33,877 nucleotides of DNA. Origin: Vitreoscilla massiliensis. GTDB taxonomy: Bacteria; Pseudomonadota; Gammaproteobacteria; Burkholderiales; Neisseriaceae. Positions 1 to 7,833 of the stretch are shown one piece after another. Made by a program: the position numbers and the translations under genes. The stretch lies in assembly GCF_001457815.1 (NCBI RefSeq), contig NZ_LN898220.1, positions 517,948-551,824 on the forward strand, written 5' to 3'. Below the pieces are notes generated by a model, which was given only the letters and a program-made list of their open reading frames with translations, had not been told where the DNA came from and did no database searches. Within the stretch, counting starts at the first letter, position 1. Each line of letters starts with the position of its first letter.

Positions 1-126
1 AGTGTCAAACAAGAAATCACGCAATTTATTCATTATTACAATTTTAAACGGCCACATACAGCCAACAATGGAATGAGCCCATTGGAGTATGAAAATTCTC
101 AGATAAAAGTGTCCTGCGCGGCTTGA
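1..126 (+). CDS. IS3-family transposase (OrfB/integrase), C-terminal end only
   Basis: An open frame enters from the left edge and stops with TGA at 124-126, giving the last 41 residues of a protein. It carries FIHYYNFKRPHTANNGMSPL followed by EYEN, the signature end of the DDE integrase (rve) domain of IS3-family transposases. In that family the tail Y-N-x-x-R-x-H-x-x-N-x-x-(S/T)-P-x-(E)-Y follows the last catalytic glutamate. The catalytic D-D-E residues lie outside the window, so completeness of the element cannot be judged. It would catalyse copy-out/paste-in transposition of its own element. The stop lies a few bases before the presumed inverted repeat, as expected for a complete right end. 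Confidence 0.8.
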   Translation, partial: SVKQEITQFIHYYNFKRPHTANNGMSPLEYENSQIKVSCAA

Positions 127-134
127 CCACTACA
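1..134 (+). mobile_element. Right end of an IS3-family insertion sequence
   Basis: The transposase tail is followed directly by a stretch around 107-133 (GTGTCCTGCGCGGC then TTGACCACTACA) that looks like the terminal repeat of IS3-group elements, where the transposase stop often overlaps the repeat. The exact boundary and the target duplication cannot be fixed because the left end is outside the window. The element lies about 40 bp past the 3' end of the acetyltransferase gene on the opposite strand, so that gene is not interrupted. Confidence 0.55.
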
Positions 135-171
135 ACCTGCTTGATTAAAGAGCGGTAATTGATGGGATTTT

Positions 172-762
172 TCATAGGCTGATGGTGGTTTCGCGTTTGT
201 TATACACCTTACAATTATCGGGAATGTCTTTATTGATGAAAGTCATGGCACCGATGGTGACATTGTTACCAATGTGAATGTCATCGCCGATGATGCAGCT
301 GTTGGCACCGATGTCCACATTGTCACCAATATACACCCCCCCTTGTTGCTGCAAGTTTTTTACGCCTATGGTGACGTTTTGCTTGATGTGCAAATTTTCA
401 CCGATGACGCTGCGCTGTGAAATCACGATGCCCACATAATGGCTCACCCGCAAACCCGCACCGATGCGAGCGCCCAATTTGATGTCCAAGCCATAACGCG
501 CCCGCAGTTTCTCATTGATGCGCAATGCGCGTTTGCGTGCACGCTCGTTGCCACAGTGGTACCAGAAACTGGCCAAACGCCACCAAAAATAAAAGCGCCG
601 TTCCGGAAAATGGCGGTACGCGCGCCACACCCTGCGCCATGCAAACGGTTTATCGGATTTCATCACTTCACGCTGCAAACACAGGTGTAAATGTTGTTTT
701 AATTCAGCCAAGTCTGGATTCATGCTGTTCATTTTCTGTTTAAACGGCTGCCACACACGCAT
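172..762 (-). CDS. Hexapeptide-repeat O-acetyltransferase, serine-acetyltransferase-like
   Basis: The 196-residue product has a basic helical N-terminal half (about 1-95), then a left-handed beta-helix built from hexapeptide repeats (about 97-180; for example IGAGLRVSHYVGIVIS, IGENLHIKQNVTIGV, IGDNVDIGANSCIIGDDIHI). This is the LbH fold of CysE-type serine acetyltransferases. It lacks the long CysE N-terminal region and C-terminal tail, so it more likely acetylates a sugar or lipid intermediate from acetyl-CoA than serine. The start at 762 has GGAG about 11 bases upstream; ATGs further in are alternatives. It follows the acyltransferase gene on the same strand after 51 bp, so the two probably form an operon modifying a surface polysaccharide. 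Confidence 0.75.
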   Translation of the reverse strand: MRVWQPFKQKMNSMNPDLAELKQHLHLCLQREVMKSDKPFAWRRVWRAYRHFPERRFYFWWRLASFWYHCGNERARKRALRINEKLRARYGLDIKLGARIGAGLRVSHYVGIVISQRSVIGENLHIKQNVTIGVKNLQQQGGVYIGDNVDIGANSCIIGDDIHIGNNVTIGAMTFINKDIPDNCKVYNKRETTISL

Positions 763-813
763 GCACGGTGGCGCTCCAATATACCAATGCTGCGGCTATC
801 TGTGTACAGCTTG

Positions 814-2769
814 TCACGGTTTGGCAAACATGGTGCGGAACAAAGGCAATAATTGTTCGGCACCGTACACACTCAAATGGTCATCATCATAATAATACGG
901 TCGACCACGGGCATCGCTGCTGGCGCACACTTGTTGATGACACAGTATCGGTGCGGGATCGAGCAATTTTACCCCACATTGCTGTTGCGCCTGCGCCATG
1001 CTGTGCAAAATACGCTGTTGCCGTTGTTGGTACTCACGGGTAGGCAATTGCACTTGCGCATCCAAACCTAGCCAACTGCGTTTTAACACATATTTGGGCA
1101 CATCTACCGTCATTTCTGGGATGGGTTTTAACATGTAGACCGGTCGATAGCGCGCCAACTCACAAGCGGTGCGCACCACCGCCGCGTCCATCTCATGGTA
1201 AAACGCTGGTGTGCGCTGTGCATATGGCTGCTGACCAAAATACACTTCCGGGGCCTGCTCTTGCCCCTGCAAATCCCATTCACTCGGGCCTTCTATGTAA
1301 TTGCTGTAACGCGCCACCAACAAAATGGGCACGTTGCGCGGCATGGTTTTTTGCAACTCGAAATACTTATTCAAATGTTGCGCACAGCGGCTCTTCACGT
1401 CGGTGCTGTGTAAACCCAATAACGGTGGACAACCGGCCATGGTCCAATCAGACACATGGTATTGTTTGCTTGGTAAAGCCTGTTCGGTAGCCCGTATCAC
1501 CGCTTGGGCATGGCTGTCGCCCATCACAATCAAACCCAAAGTTTCACCGCCGTATTGGCAGCCAGCGGCGTCTTTGCGGTCATTGCCTTGACATTCGTCT
1601 TCACGTGGATTGCTGTTGCCTATGCTGGCATGCACCATTTGCAAATACGGACTCAAGCGGCCTGTAAAACCATCATTTTGTCTGACCACCCATGCACCCA
1701 CATACACCACCAACACCATAGACAGTAATACCGCGACCGATTTGCGCGCAGAATATTTGGACAAACCTTGACGCACCGGCTGTTCTACCCCATAAAACGA
1801 TGCCGTACCCAAGAGCAACGTCAACAATAAGCCAGCTGCTATGGCCCACAAATCGCGGCTAACACCATAATAATGCAGCCCCACCCAAATCGGCCAATGC
1901 CACAAATACAGCGAATAAGACACGCTGCCGCACCATTGCAACCATGTTTGTTGCAACAAGCGGTTTTCACGCTGCGCCGCCATCACCATCAGCGTCGCCA
2001 CTACGGGCAATAGCGCCCAAAAACTGGGCCAAGCCAAAGTACTGTTATAAGTAAATACGGTAAGGGTCAATAACAGCAAACCGATGTATTGCAATGCTGG
2101 GCGCCATTTGGAGGGCACGCCGGCTTGCAGCGTGTAAGTGTATAACAAGCCACCACTCACCAATTCCCATGCTCGGGTGGGCAACATGAAAAAAGCGTAC
2201 TCAGGATAGCTGCGGCTCAATATGAGATTGCACGTAAACGATGCCAAACCCAATACAATTAACACCGCATTCAAGCCACGAAGCGTGGGTTTACACCGCC
2301 ATGCTGCCCACAATACCAGTGGATAGAGCAGATAAAATTGCCACTCCACCGACAAAGACCAGGTGTGCAATACCCATTTTTCATTGGCATGGGCCGCAAA
2401 ATAGCCCGATTCTTGGTAAAACGTGTTATTGGAAACAAACAACATCGCCTTATACACATGCTTGGCCAACATCACATAGTCTTGCGGCACCGGCACCAAC
2501 AATGCCCCCATGGCGAGCAAAAACACGCACAACACCCACAGCGCCGGCACAATGCGCCGCGCTCGTGCCAGATAAAAAGTCACGAATGAGAAACGCTGTT
2601 GCTGTAGTGCCTGCACCACAATCGCGGTCATCAAATAACCTGAGATGACAAAAAACACATCCACACCGACAAAGCCGCCTTGGAATTTAAAAATTCCAAA
2701 GTGGTAAGCGATGACTGCCAATACCGCAAATGCGCGCAGCGCATTAATGTCTGAACGAAATCCTTGCAT
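814..2769 (-). CDS. OafA/YrhL-type membrane acyltransferase with C-terminal SGNH domain
   Basis: This 651-residue protein starts with the acyltransferase-3 signature: R-S-D-I-N-A-L-R-A-x-A-V with the conserved His at 23, then GGFVGVDVFFVISGYL near residues 31-46. About ten hydrophobic helices follow up to roughly residue 370. The C-terminal part is a periplasmic SGNH/GDSL-like hydrolase domain: block I MGDSHAQ near residue 417 holds the nucleophile Ser, and the DDDHLS motif near 628 gives the Asp and His. Two-part enzymes of this kind move acetyl groups across the inner membrane onto O-antigen, lipooligosaccharide, capsule or peptidoglycan. The substrate cannot be read from the sequence. A purine-rich AGGGGAAGG lies rather far (about 15 bases) from the ATG. 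The internal DUS at 1655-1667 is read as FTGRL. Confidence 0.88.
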   Translation of the reverse strand: MQGFRSDINALRAFAVLAVIAYHFGIFKFQGGFVGVDVFFVISGYLMTAIVVQALQQQRFSFVTFYLARARRIVPALWVLCVFLLAMGALLVPVPQDYVMLAKHVYKAMLFVSNNTFYQESGYFAAHANEKWVLHTWSLSVEWQFYLLYPLVLWAAWRCKPTLRGLNAVLIVLGLASFTCNLILSRSYPEYAFFMLPTRAWELVSGGLLYTYTLQAGVPSKWRPALQYIGLLLLTLTVFTYNSTLAWPSFWALLPVVATLMVMAAQRENRLLQQTWLQWCGSVSYSLYLWHWPIWVGLHYYGVSRDLWAIAAGLLLTLLLGTASFYGVEQPVRQGLSKYSARKSVAVLLSMVLVVYVGAWVVRQNDGFTGRLSPYLQMVHASIGNSNPREDECQGNDRKDAAGCQYGGETLGLIVMGDSHAQAVIRATEQALPSKQYHVSDWTMAGCPPLLGLHSTDVKSRCAQHLNKYFELQKTMPRNVPILLVARYSNYIEGPSEWDLQGQEQAPEVYFGQQPYAQRTPAFYHEMDAAVVRTACELARYRPVYMLKPIPEMTVDVPKYVLKRSWLGLDAQVQLPTREYQQRQQRILHSMAQAQQQCGVKLLDPAPILCHQQVCASSDARGRPYYYDDDHLSVYGAEQLLPLFRTMFAKP

Positions 2770-2894
2770 ATGCTTTATTTGATGCCTTCCCCTAATTTCG
2801 GCAGCATCATAGCACAGACCTACCCGCAGTCAGAAAACTGCCCCTTCATCAGCATCGAGCACAAACAAAAGGTCATGTTCACAAATCACATACA

Positions 2895-2926
2895 AAAGCG
2901 GCCTGTAAACATTTACAGGCCGCTTT
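2895..2926 (-). terminator. DUS-pair hairpin terminator after the ankyrin gene
   Basis: Two copies of the uptake-like word face each other: AAAGCGGCCTGTAAA, a two-base centre, and the exact reverse complement. The stem is GC-rich at its base and flanked by A/T runs. It lies 17 bp past the stop of the minus-strand ankyrin gene, so it can act as an intrinsic terminator and as an uptake site. Confidence 0.75.
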
Positions 2927-2942
2927 GACATGGTTAATGGCT

Positions 2943-3485
2943 TTAAGACAATTCAAAAAAGTCTTTGTCATCCCCTGCCAAATACAATTCCAACCATGCC
3001 AAAGATTCGTTGGCGTTTAAGGCTTTGGCGCAGGCTATGGCGTCGTTACCGGCCGCATCTTTAAGCAAGATATTGGCACCACCGTCGCGCAATAAGATTT
3101 CCATGATGTCGGTGCGGTTGAACATGGCGGCAAACATCAATGGCGTGCGGCCATCTTCGCCGCGCACATCGACTTGAGCGCCGTGATTGAGCAGCAATTG
3201 GGTGATTTCCACATTGCCTTTAAACGCCGCACCCGACAATGGGCTTTGGCCGCGCTCATTCAAGATTTGCGCATCAGCACCGCGCTCCAACAATGCTTGC
3301 ACGGCTTGAGGGTGTTCGTGGTAGCTGGCCAACATCAATAAGGTGTCGCCATTGTGATTGCGTAAATTAACCGGCAAACCTTGGTCTAGCCATTGTTTCA
3401 AAGCATCGGCATCTCCCTCGCGGGCAGCAGCAAACACTTTACTGGCAAATTCCAAGGCAGCATCGTCTAATTCAGGGGTTGTCAT
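2943..3485 (-). CDS. Ankyrin-repeat protein
   Basis: The product of about 180 residues is almost wholly ankyrin repeats. Repeats begin with N-x-x-G-x-T/S-x-L motifs (NHNGDTLLMLASYHEH, NERGQSPLSGAAFKGN, GEDGRTPLMFAAMFNR), each followed by the second helix and a hairpin such as LLERGADA or LLNHGAQV. There is no signal peptide or membrane segment, so it is probably cytoplasmic and works by protein binding; the partner is unknown. A start at 3485 is chosen because GGAG lies six bases before it. The longer frame, starting at 3497, has no ribosome-binding site. Small ankyrin proteins of this type often sit near catalase or stress genes in proteobacteria, but no such gene is adjacent here. Confidence 0.85.
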   Translation of the reverse strand: MTTPELDDAALEFASKVFAAAREGDADALKQWLDQGLPVNLRNHNGDTLLMLASYHEHPQAVQALLERGADAQILNERGQSPLSGAAFKGNVEITQLLLNHGAQVDVRGEDGRTPLMFAAMFNRTDIMEILLRDGGANILLKDAAGNDAIACAKALNANESLAWLELYLAGDDKDFFELS

Positions 3486-3612
3486 CATTGTCTCCATAAT
3501 TTTGTTTATTTTAAACTATCATTCAAAGACATAGAATTAATATTAACAATGTAACTAAAGACCTGTATCCATGCGGCTTAGCGCGGGGTTGAAATAAGTT
3601 TTGGCTATGAAT

Positions 3613-4110
3613 TTACCACCAATATTTGGGATAGCTTTGGCGGTTCATTTTGTGCACCACACAAGCTACCGCCACCAAAATCAGCGCCCCAAGCAAGACG
3701 GGAAACAGCAAAAACGACCATGAGCTGCCCATCACCATCACAATAATCGGATTGGCGCCTGCTGGCGGATGCGGCGTACGCGTCCACAACATCAACACAA
3801 TCGCCAGCGCCACGGCCAAAGCCATGCTCACCGGAGTCACCCCGACAAAATGCGCCATCGCTATGCCTGTGGCGGCTGACAACACATGTCCGGCGATGAC
3901 ATTGCGCGGTTGCGCCAATGGTGAATCGGGCAAAGCAAACACAATTAAGCAGCTGGCGCCAAACGAAGCCATCAACCACGTCAACTGCGAGGCGGCCTGT
4001 AAATACAATAAAACCATAATTGCCAAGAAAGCTCCCAATCCTGCCACCAACATGCTGCGCACTGGCGGTCTCATGGGCGCAGAACTGCGCAAAAAACCAG
4101 AATTGACCAT
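3613..4110 (-). CDS. HPP-family integral membrane protein
   Basis: This 165-residue, strongly hydrophobic protein has about four or five membrane helices. It carries the family hallmarks: SFGASCLIVFALPDSPLAQPRNVIAGH near residues 49-75, and the name-giving T-P-H-P-P-A-G-A-N motif near residue 112. HPP proteins are inner-membrane proteins; in cyanobacteria and chloroplasts members have been linked to nitrite transport, but the bacterial substrate is generally unknown. AAGG lies about eight bases before the ATG. The gene is divergent from a TetR regulator and shares a 154-bp control region containing an inverted repeat, so it is a likely target of that regulator. A longer overlapping antisense frame to 4462 is a shadow. 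Confidence 0.85.
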   Translation of the reverse strand: MVNSGFLRSSAPMRPPVRSMLVAGLGAFLAIMVLLYLQAASQLTWLMASFGASCLIVFALPDSPLAQPRNVIAGHVLSAATGIAMAHFVGVTPVSMALAVALAIVLMLWTRTPHPPAGANPIIVMVMGSSWSFLLFPVLLGALILVAVACVVHKMNRQSYPKYWW

Positions 4111-4188
4111 TTTTATCGCCTTTGTTAAATGTTTTCAAAATCATTGTTACAAAATTAACGGTATAATAAACCTCTAAAATATTTTTAC

Positions 4189-4217
4189 ACCGATTGGTAT
4201 AAATTACACCATTCGGT
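4189..4217. promoter_or_regulatory. Candidate TetR operator between the HPP and tetR genes
   Basis: ACCGATTGGT (4189-4198) and ACCATTCGGT (4208-4217) form an inverted repeat with a single mismatch and a nine-base spacer, in the divergent region between the HPP gene and the TetR gene. Size and position suit a TetR dimer site repressing both genes. A TATAAT-like box lies at 4162-4167. No binding data; inference from symmetry and location. Confidence 0.45.
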
Positions 4218-4264
4218 AAAGTTTGTGCAAGCCTTTTTATACCTTCGTTTTTTACGAATTGAGC

Positions 4265-4822
4265 ATGGATAAAAAACAAGCCATCATTGCCACCACCCAA
4301 GCCTATATGGCTGAACATGGATTTCATGCCGCAGGCGTGGAACAATTGGCCGCGGCCGCAGGCATTACCAAGCGCACGCTCTACAACCATTTCGGCAGCA
4401 AAGAAGCCTTGTTGTTGGAAACCATGCGTTATCGCGATGACACATGGATAGAAGCCATGCAAGGTTATTTACAGGCCGCCTTGCCTGAAAATGCCTTATT
4501 GGCCTATGTGGATTATTTGGTGGCATGGCTGCGCCAAGACGATTTTTACGGCTGTTACTTCATTAATGCTTGTGCCGAGTACGCCGATTTACAACACGAG
4601 ATGCACCAACTTGCCGCAGCGCACAAAAAGCGTATATTTGATGCTCTGCATCAGCGCTTGCCTTACATCAGCGTGTTAAAACGTCCCGCGATAGACAGCG
4701 TGATGACGATGGGTGAAGGTTTGATTGTTACCCAACAAGTGAGTGGCAATGCCGCTGCAGCCATTACCGCCACCCGCTCAGTGGCACACCATTGGACTCA
4801 AAAACTACTGGATACCCCATGA
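4265..4822 (+). CDS. TetR/AcrR-family transcriptional regulator
   Basis: The product is 185 residues when started at MDKKQA. Residues 1-55 form the TetR DNA-binding domain, with the helix-turn-helix around VEQLAAAAGITKRTLYNHFG and the typical SKEALL continuation. The C-terminal ligand/dimer domain contains GCYFINACAEYAD, a pattern seen in the YxaF/LmrA-like branch. The start at 4265 is preferred to the upstream ATG at 4223 because the extra 14 residues are untypical and would overlap the operator side; the ribosome-binding site is weak either way. It is divergent from the HPP gene and overlaps hisD by four bases (ATGA at 4819-4822), so the two are translationally coupled. Ligand unknown. An internal DUS encodes LQAAL at 4469-4479. 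Confidence 0.85.
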   Translation: MDKKQAIIATTQAYMAEHGFHAAGVEQLAAAAGITKRTLYNHFGSKEALLLETMRYRDDTWIEAMQGYLQAALPENALLAYVDYLVAWLRQDDFYGCYFINACAEYADLQHEMHQLAAAHKKRIFDALHQRLPYISVLKRPAIDSVMTMGEGLIVTQQVSGNAAAAITATRSVAHHWTQKLLDTP

Positions 4823-6111
4823 AACAATTGAATTCTGCTGCCGCCGATTTCTGGCAACAGCTCAAAGATTTACAAGCATTTGAAACCGCGCAAGACCCGA
4901 AAATTGACCAAATCGTGGCCGACATTTGCCATGATGTGCAAACGCGTGGCGATGCTGCGGTGATTGAATACACCAACCGTTTCGATGGCATGAGTGCCAC
5001 TTCCATGGCCGATTTGACCTTGAGCCAAGAAGCATTGAAAGCCGCGTTTGAACGCTTGCCTGAGCATGTACAGGCCGCTTTGACCACCGCTGCCAAGCGC
5101 ATAGAAGACTACCATCAGCATCAAAAACAAACCTCGTGGCAATACACCGATGCCGATGGCACGGTATTGGGTCAACAAATCACCGCACTCGACCGCGTTG
5201 GCATTTACGTCCCCGGTGGCAAAGCCGCTTACCCAAGCTCGGTGATGATGAACGCCATGCCTGCGCACGTGGCCGGCGTCGAAGAAATCATCATGGTCGT
5301 GCCGACTCCCAAAGGCGAGCGCAACGACATCGTCTTGGCCGCCGCTTATGTCGCTGGCGTGACGCAAATCTTTACCGTCGGTGGCGCTCAAGCTGTGGCC
5401 GCCTTGGCTTACGGCACCGCCACCATCCCACAAGTGGACAAAATCACCGGCCCGGGTAACGCCTATGTCGCCGCCGCCAAACGCCGCGTTTTCGGCATCG
5501 TCGGCATAGACATGGTCGCAGGCCCGAGCGAAATCTTGGTCATCGCCGATGGCTCCACCCCAGCCGATTGGGTAGCGATGGACTTGTTCAGCCAAGCCGA
5601 ACACGATGAAATCGCCCAATCCATCTTGATTTCCACTTCCGCCGTTTACGCCGCGCAAGTGCAAGAAGCGATGAGCCAACTCATCGACACCATGCCACGC
5701 AAAGACATCATCAATGCATCACTCGCCAACCGTGGCGCCGTGGTATTGGTCAAAGATTTGGATGAAGCCTGCGAAGTGGCCAATTACTTGGCACCTGAGC
5801 ATTTGGAATTGTCAGTGGAAAACGCACAAGACTGGGCACCGAAAATCCGCCACGCCGGCGCGATTTTCATGGGCGCTTACACCAGCGAAAGCTTGGGCGA
5901 CTATTGCGCCGGCCCCAACCACGTGTTGCCCACCAGCCGCACCGCCCGCTTCGCCTCGCCACTGGGCGTCTACGACTTCCAAAAACGCTCTAGCCTGATA
6001 CAAGTCTCCCAACAAGGCGCGCAACCATTGGGCGAAATCGCCAGCATTCTCGCCCACGGCGAAGGCCTCACCGCCCACGCACGTGCGGCTGAGTTGCGTT
6101 TGGATAAGTAA
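4819..6111 (+). CDS. hisD: Histidinol dehydrogenase
   Basis: HisD oxidises L-histidinol to L-histidine with two NAD+, the last step of histidine synthesis, as a zinc-dependent cytoplasmic homodimer. The 430-residue product has the normal length. Landmarks are VYVPGGKAAYPSS-type NAD-site sequence, the TVGGAQAVAALAYGT block, ITGPGNAYVAAAKR, the zinc/substrate motif FSQAEHDE, the catalytic Glu-His in LAPEHLEL, GDYCAGPNHVLPT, and the C-terminal AHGEGLTAHARAAELR with a zinc-binding His. The start at 4819 is chosen because it couples by ATGA to tetR and matches family N-termini; a longer in-frame start at 4792 lies inside tetR. The gene stands away from other his genes here and is closed by a DUS hairpin. 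Confidence 0.97.
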   Translation: MKQLNSAAADFWQQLKDLQAFETAQDPKIDQIVADICHDVQTRGDAAVIEYTNRFDGMSATSMADLTLSQEALKAAFERLPEHVQAALTTAAKRIEDYHQHQKQTSWQYTDADGTVLGQQITALDRVGIYVPGGKAAYPSSVMMNAMPAHVAGVEEIIMVVPTPKGERNDIVLAAAYVAGVTQIFTVGGAQAVAALAYGTATIPQVDKITGPGNAYVAAAKRRVFGIVGIDMVAGPSEILVIADGSTPADWVAMDLFSQAEHDEIAQSILISTSAVYAAQVQEAMSQLIDTMPRKDIINASLANRGAVVLVKDLDEACEVANYLAPEHLELSVENAQDWAPKIRHAGAIFMGAYTSESLGDYCAGPNHVLPTSRTARFASPLGVYDFQKRSSLIQVSQQGAQPLGEIASILAHGEGLTAHARAAELRLDK

Positions 6112-6139
6112 GCATCGCCTGCTCAAGCTTTAAATACTG

Positions 6140-6172
6140 AAAGCGGCCTGTAAATCGTTTACAGGCCGCTTT
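6140..6172 (+). terminator. DUS-pair hairpin terminator after hisD
   Basis: AAAGCGGCCTGTAAA and its exact reverse complement are separated by TCG, giving a 15-bp stem followed by T residues. It lies 28 bp after the hisD stop and is the left border of the AT-rich ATPase segment. Confidence 0.8.
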
Positions 6173-6254
6173 TATATAGTTAAGTTACATCTCAAATACT
6201 AATTTATTTGTTATGATAAATAACTATTCAATAAGGGAAAATAGAGGGGTAAGG

Positions 6255-7781
6255 ATGGGAAGTTTCATAGTAAATAAGAGTTTCGCATTAAAACTATCAG
6301 ATATTGAATTTGTATATAATGATGGTACAAATGAAGCACTTTATGTGAAAGACTTCACCAATTTGTTTGTGAATCACGGCGACCTTTATAATAAAGTATT
6401 ACTACCCTCTAACTTCATCATTCTCGGTAGAAAAGGCTCTGGCAAAACTTTACTAGCTGAGTATCTAAAAGCTAAATTTGCAGAAGAACCAAGTTTAAAT
6501 CATTGCCAAATAAAATCTCTGAATGAATTAGAAAACAATGAATTAATACAATTTAGAACTGGCGATACTGCTCCAAATGAATATAAATCAATTTGGCAAT
6601 GGTTTGTTTTGTTAGATATAGCTCAAACGATTATGGAAGATGAATCTTCACTAGATTTTGATTCAAAATTGTCTCTAAAAAAATTTTTTGAAACTAACAA
6701 AATAAAATTACCTGTTGAGCCAAGTAAAATTAGTTTGATTGAGCGAACTAAACAAAGTAAATTTAATATTTCTACAATAATTCCAATTATAGGTACAGTA
6801 TCTTACGAAAGAAACTCTCAAAGGGAACCTGACAATTCAGACAATTCTTTAAGTTATTTGCAGCTACTTCCTTTAATTAAGGAACTCATAATCAATACGT
6901 TGTTGACTTCTCATAGACAATATCTTTTGATATTTGATGAACTTGATGACCGTTTCCAAAATAATGAAAATTATCGGAACTCAATAATCAGTCTTATTAA
7001 GGTAGCCAGCGAACTGAATAAAGAATTCTATGCAAAAAACATTAATTTCAAAATAATAATTTTACTCAGAACAGATATTTACAATTTGTTAAATGACCGT
7101 GATTTTAATAAAATCACTCAAAATTCTATAGTCAAGATTGATTGGGGAGATGATTCACATCAAAACTCGCCGTTAATGAAATTAGTAACTCATAAAGCTT
7201 CACAATCACATAGTCTCTTAAATAACGCGTCACATGAATATATAGTAAAAAGGCTATTCCCTGAACAAGTAAAACATCTAGATGCCTCAAAATATTTACT
7301 TAGCCGGACTTTTTTACGACCTAGAGATATCATCACTTTTTTGGATATTATCAAAAAAAACTATTCTGATGCTTCTCATTTTTCAAAATTCCAAATACTC
7401 GATTGTGAGTTCGAATATTCTGAGTATTTATGCCAAGAAGTTAAAAATGAAATGTGCGGTTACATCTCAGATGAGCAAATAAATCAATATTTAGAGTTGA
7501 TTCGCAATTTCAACAAACATGATTTCTACTTTGATGATATAGAAACTTACTTTAATGAAAATAAAGATGAATACCCACTAATAATAAGCTTAGTTGATAC
7601 ATTAAAATTTCTATTTAATTTCAATGTGATTGGTCAAAAGTGGTTTAATGAGGGGAGAAGACGGGATTATTATGACTGGAAATACATGAGAAATAATACA
7701 AGAATATTCGATGCACATAACCAAAAATATAAAAAAATAGTTGTGCATCTTGGACTGAATCAATCTTTATTGAATTTATAA
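6255..7781 (+). CDS. P-loop ATPase resembling the Sll1717 family; probably acquired
   Basis: This protein of about 508 residues has a Walker A motif GRKGSGKT at residues 58-65 and a Walker B-like LLIFDELDD near residues 224-232. The early sequence FVYNDGTNEA followed by an ATPase core recalls the Sll1717-type stand-alone STAND/AAA-like ATPases. The later half is helical and charged with no membrane segment or recognisable catalytic domain, so the function is unknown. A start at 6255 is chosen because GAGGGG lies just upstream; an earlier ATG at 6213 has no good site. Codon use is strikingly AT-rich against all neighbours, it contains no uptake word, and DUS hairpins flank it on both sides. 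These point to recent gain, possibly as a defence-type or selfish cargo gene, but a role in defence is only inference. Confidence 0.75.
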   Translation: MGSFIVNKSFALKLSDIEFVYNDGTNEALYVKDFTNLFVNHGDLYNKVLLPSNFIILGRKGSGKTLLAEYLKAKFAEEPSLNHCQIKSLNELENNELIQFRTGDTAPNEYKSIWQWFVLLDIAQTIMEDESSLDFDSKLSLKKFFETNKIKLPVEPSKISLIERTKQSKFNISTIIPIIGTVSYERNSQREPDNSDNSLSYLQLLPLIKELIINTLLTSHRQYLLIFDELDDRFQNNENYRNSIISLIKVASELNKEFYAKNINFKIIILLRTDIYNLLNDRDFNKITQNSIVKIDWGDDSHQNSPLMKLVTHKASQSHSLLNNASHEYIVKRLFPEQVKHLDASKYLLSRTFLRPRDIITFLDIIKKNYSDASHFSKFQILDCEFEYSEYLCQEVKNEMCGYISDEQINQYLELIRNFNKHDFYFDDIETYFNENKDEYPLIISLVDTLKFLFNFNVIGQKWFNEGRRRDYYDWKYMRNNTRIFDAHNQKYKKIVVHLGLNQSLLNL

Positions 7782-7827
7782 GATGCATAAGCGGCCTGTA
7801 AATATTTATAGGCCGCTTTATGCATCT
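7781..7827. terminator. Extended DUS-pair hairpin between convergent genes
   Basis: The uptake-word pair (AAGCGGCCTGTAAA / TTTATAGGCCGCTT) lies inside a longer inverted repeat, AGATGCATAA on the left matched by TTATGCATCT on the right. The stem is therefore over 20 bp with one weak position. It lies immediately after the ATPase stop and seven bases before the end of the convergent DUF1275 gene, so it can terminate both. Confidence 0.8.
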
Positions 7828-7833
7828 TCACCC

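Noticed and set aside
172..762. True CysE serine acetyltransferase for cysteine synthesis
   Set aside because: The protein lacks the long N-terminal domain of CysE and lies beside a surface acyltransferase, so a sugar or surface O-acetyltransferase is more likely.
3605..4462. 285-residue open frame on the minus strand across the HPP and tetR genes
   Set aside because: It is antisense to tetR and out of frame with the clear HPP protein; it is Cys/Gly/Val-rich with no family likeness.
4870..5679. 269-residue open frame opposite hisD
   Set aside because: It is a shadow of hisD codon bias, with His/Gly/Asp-rich composition and no start signal.
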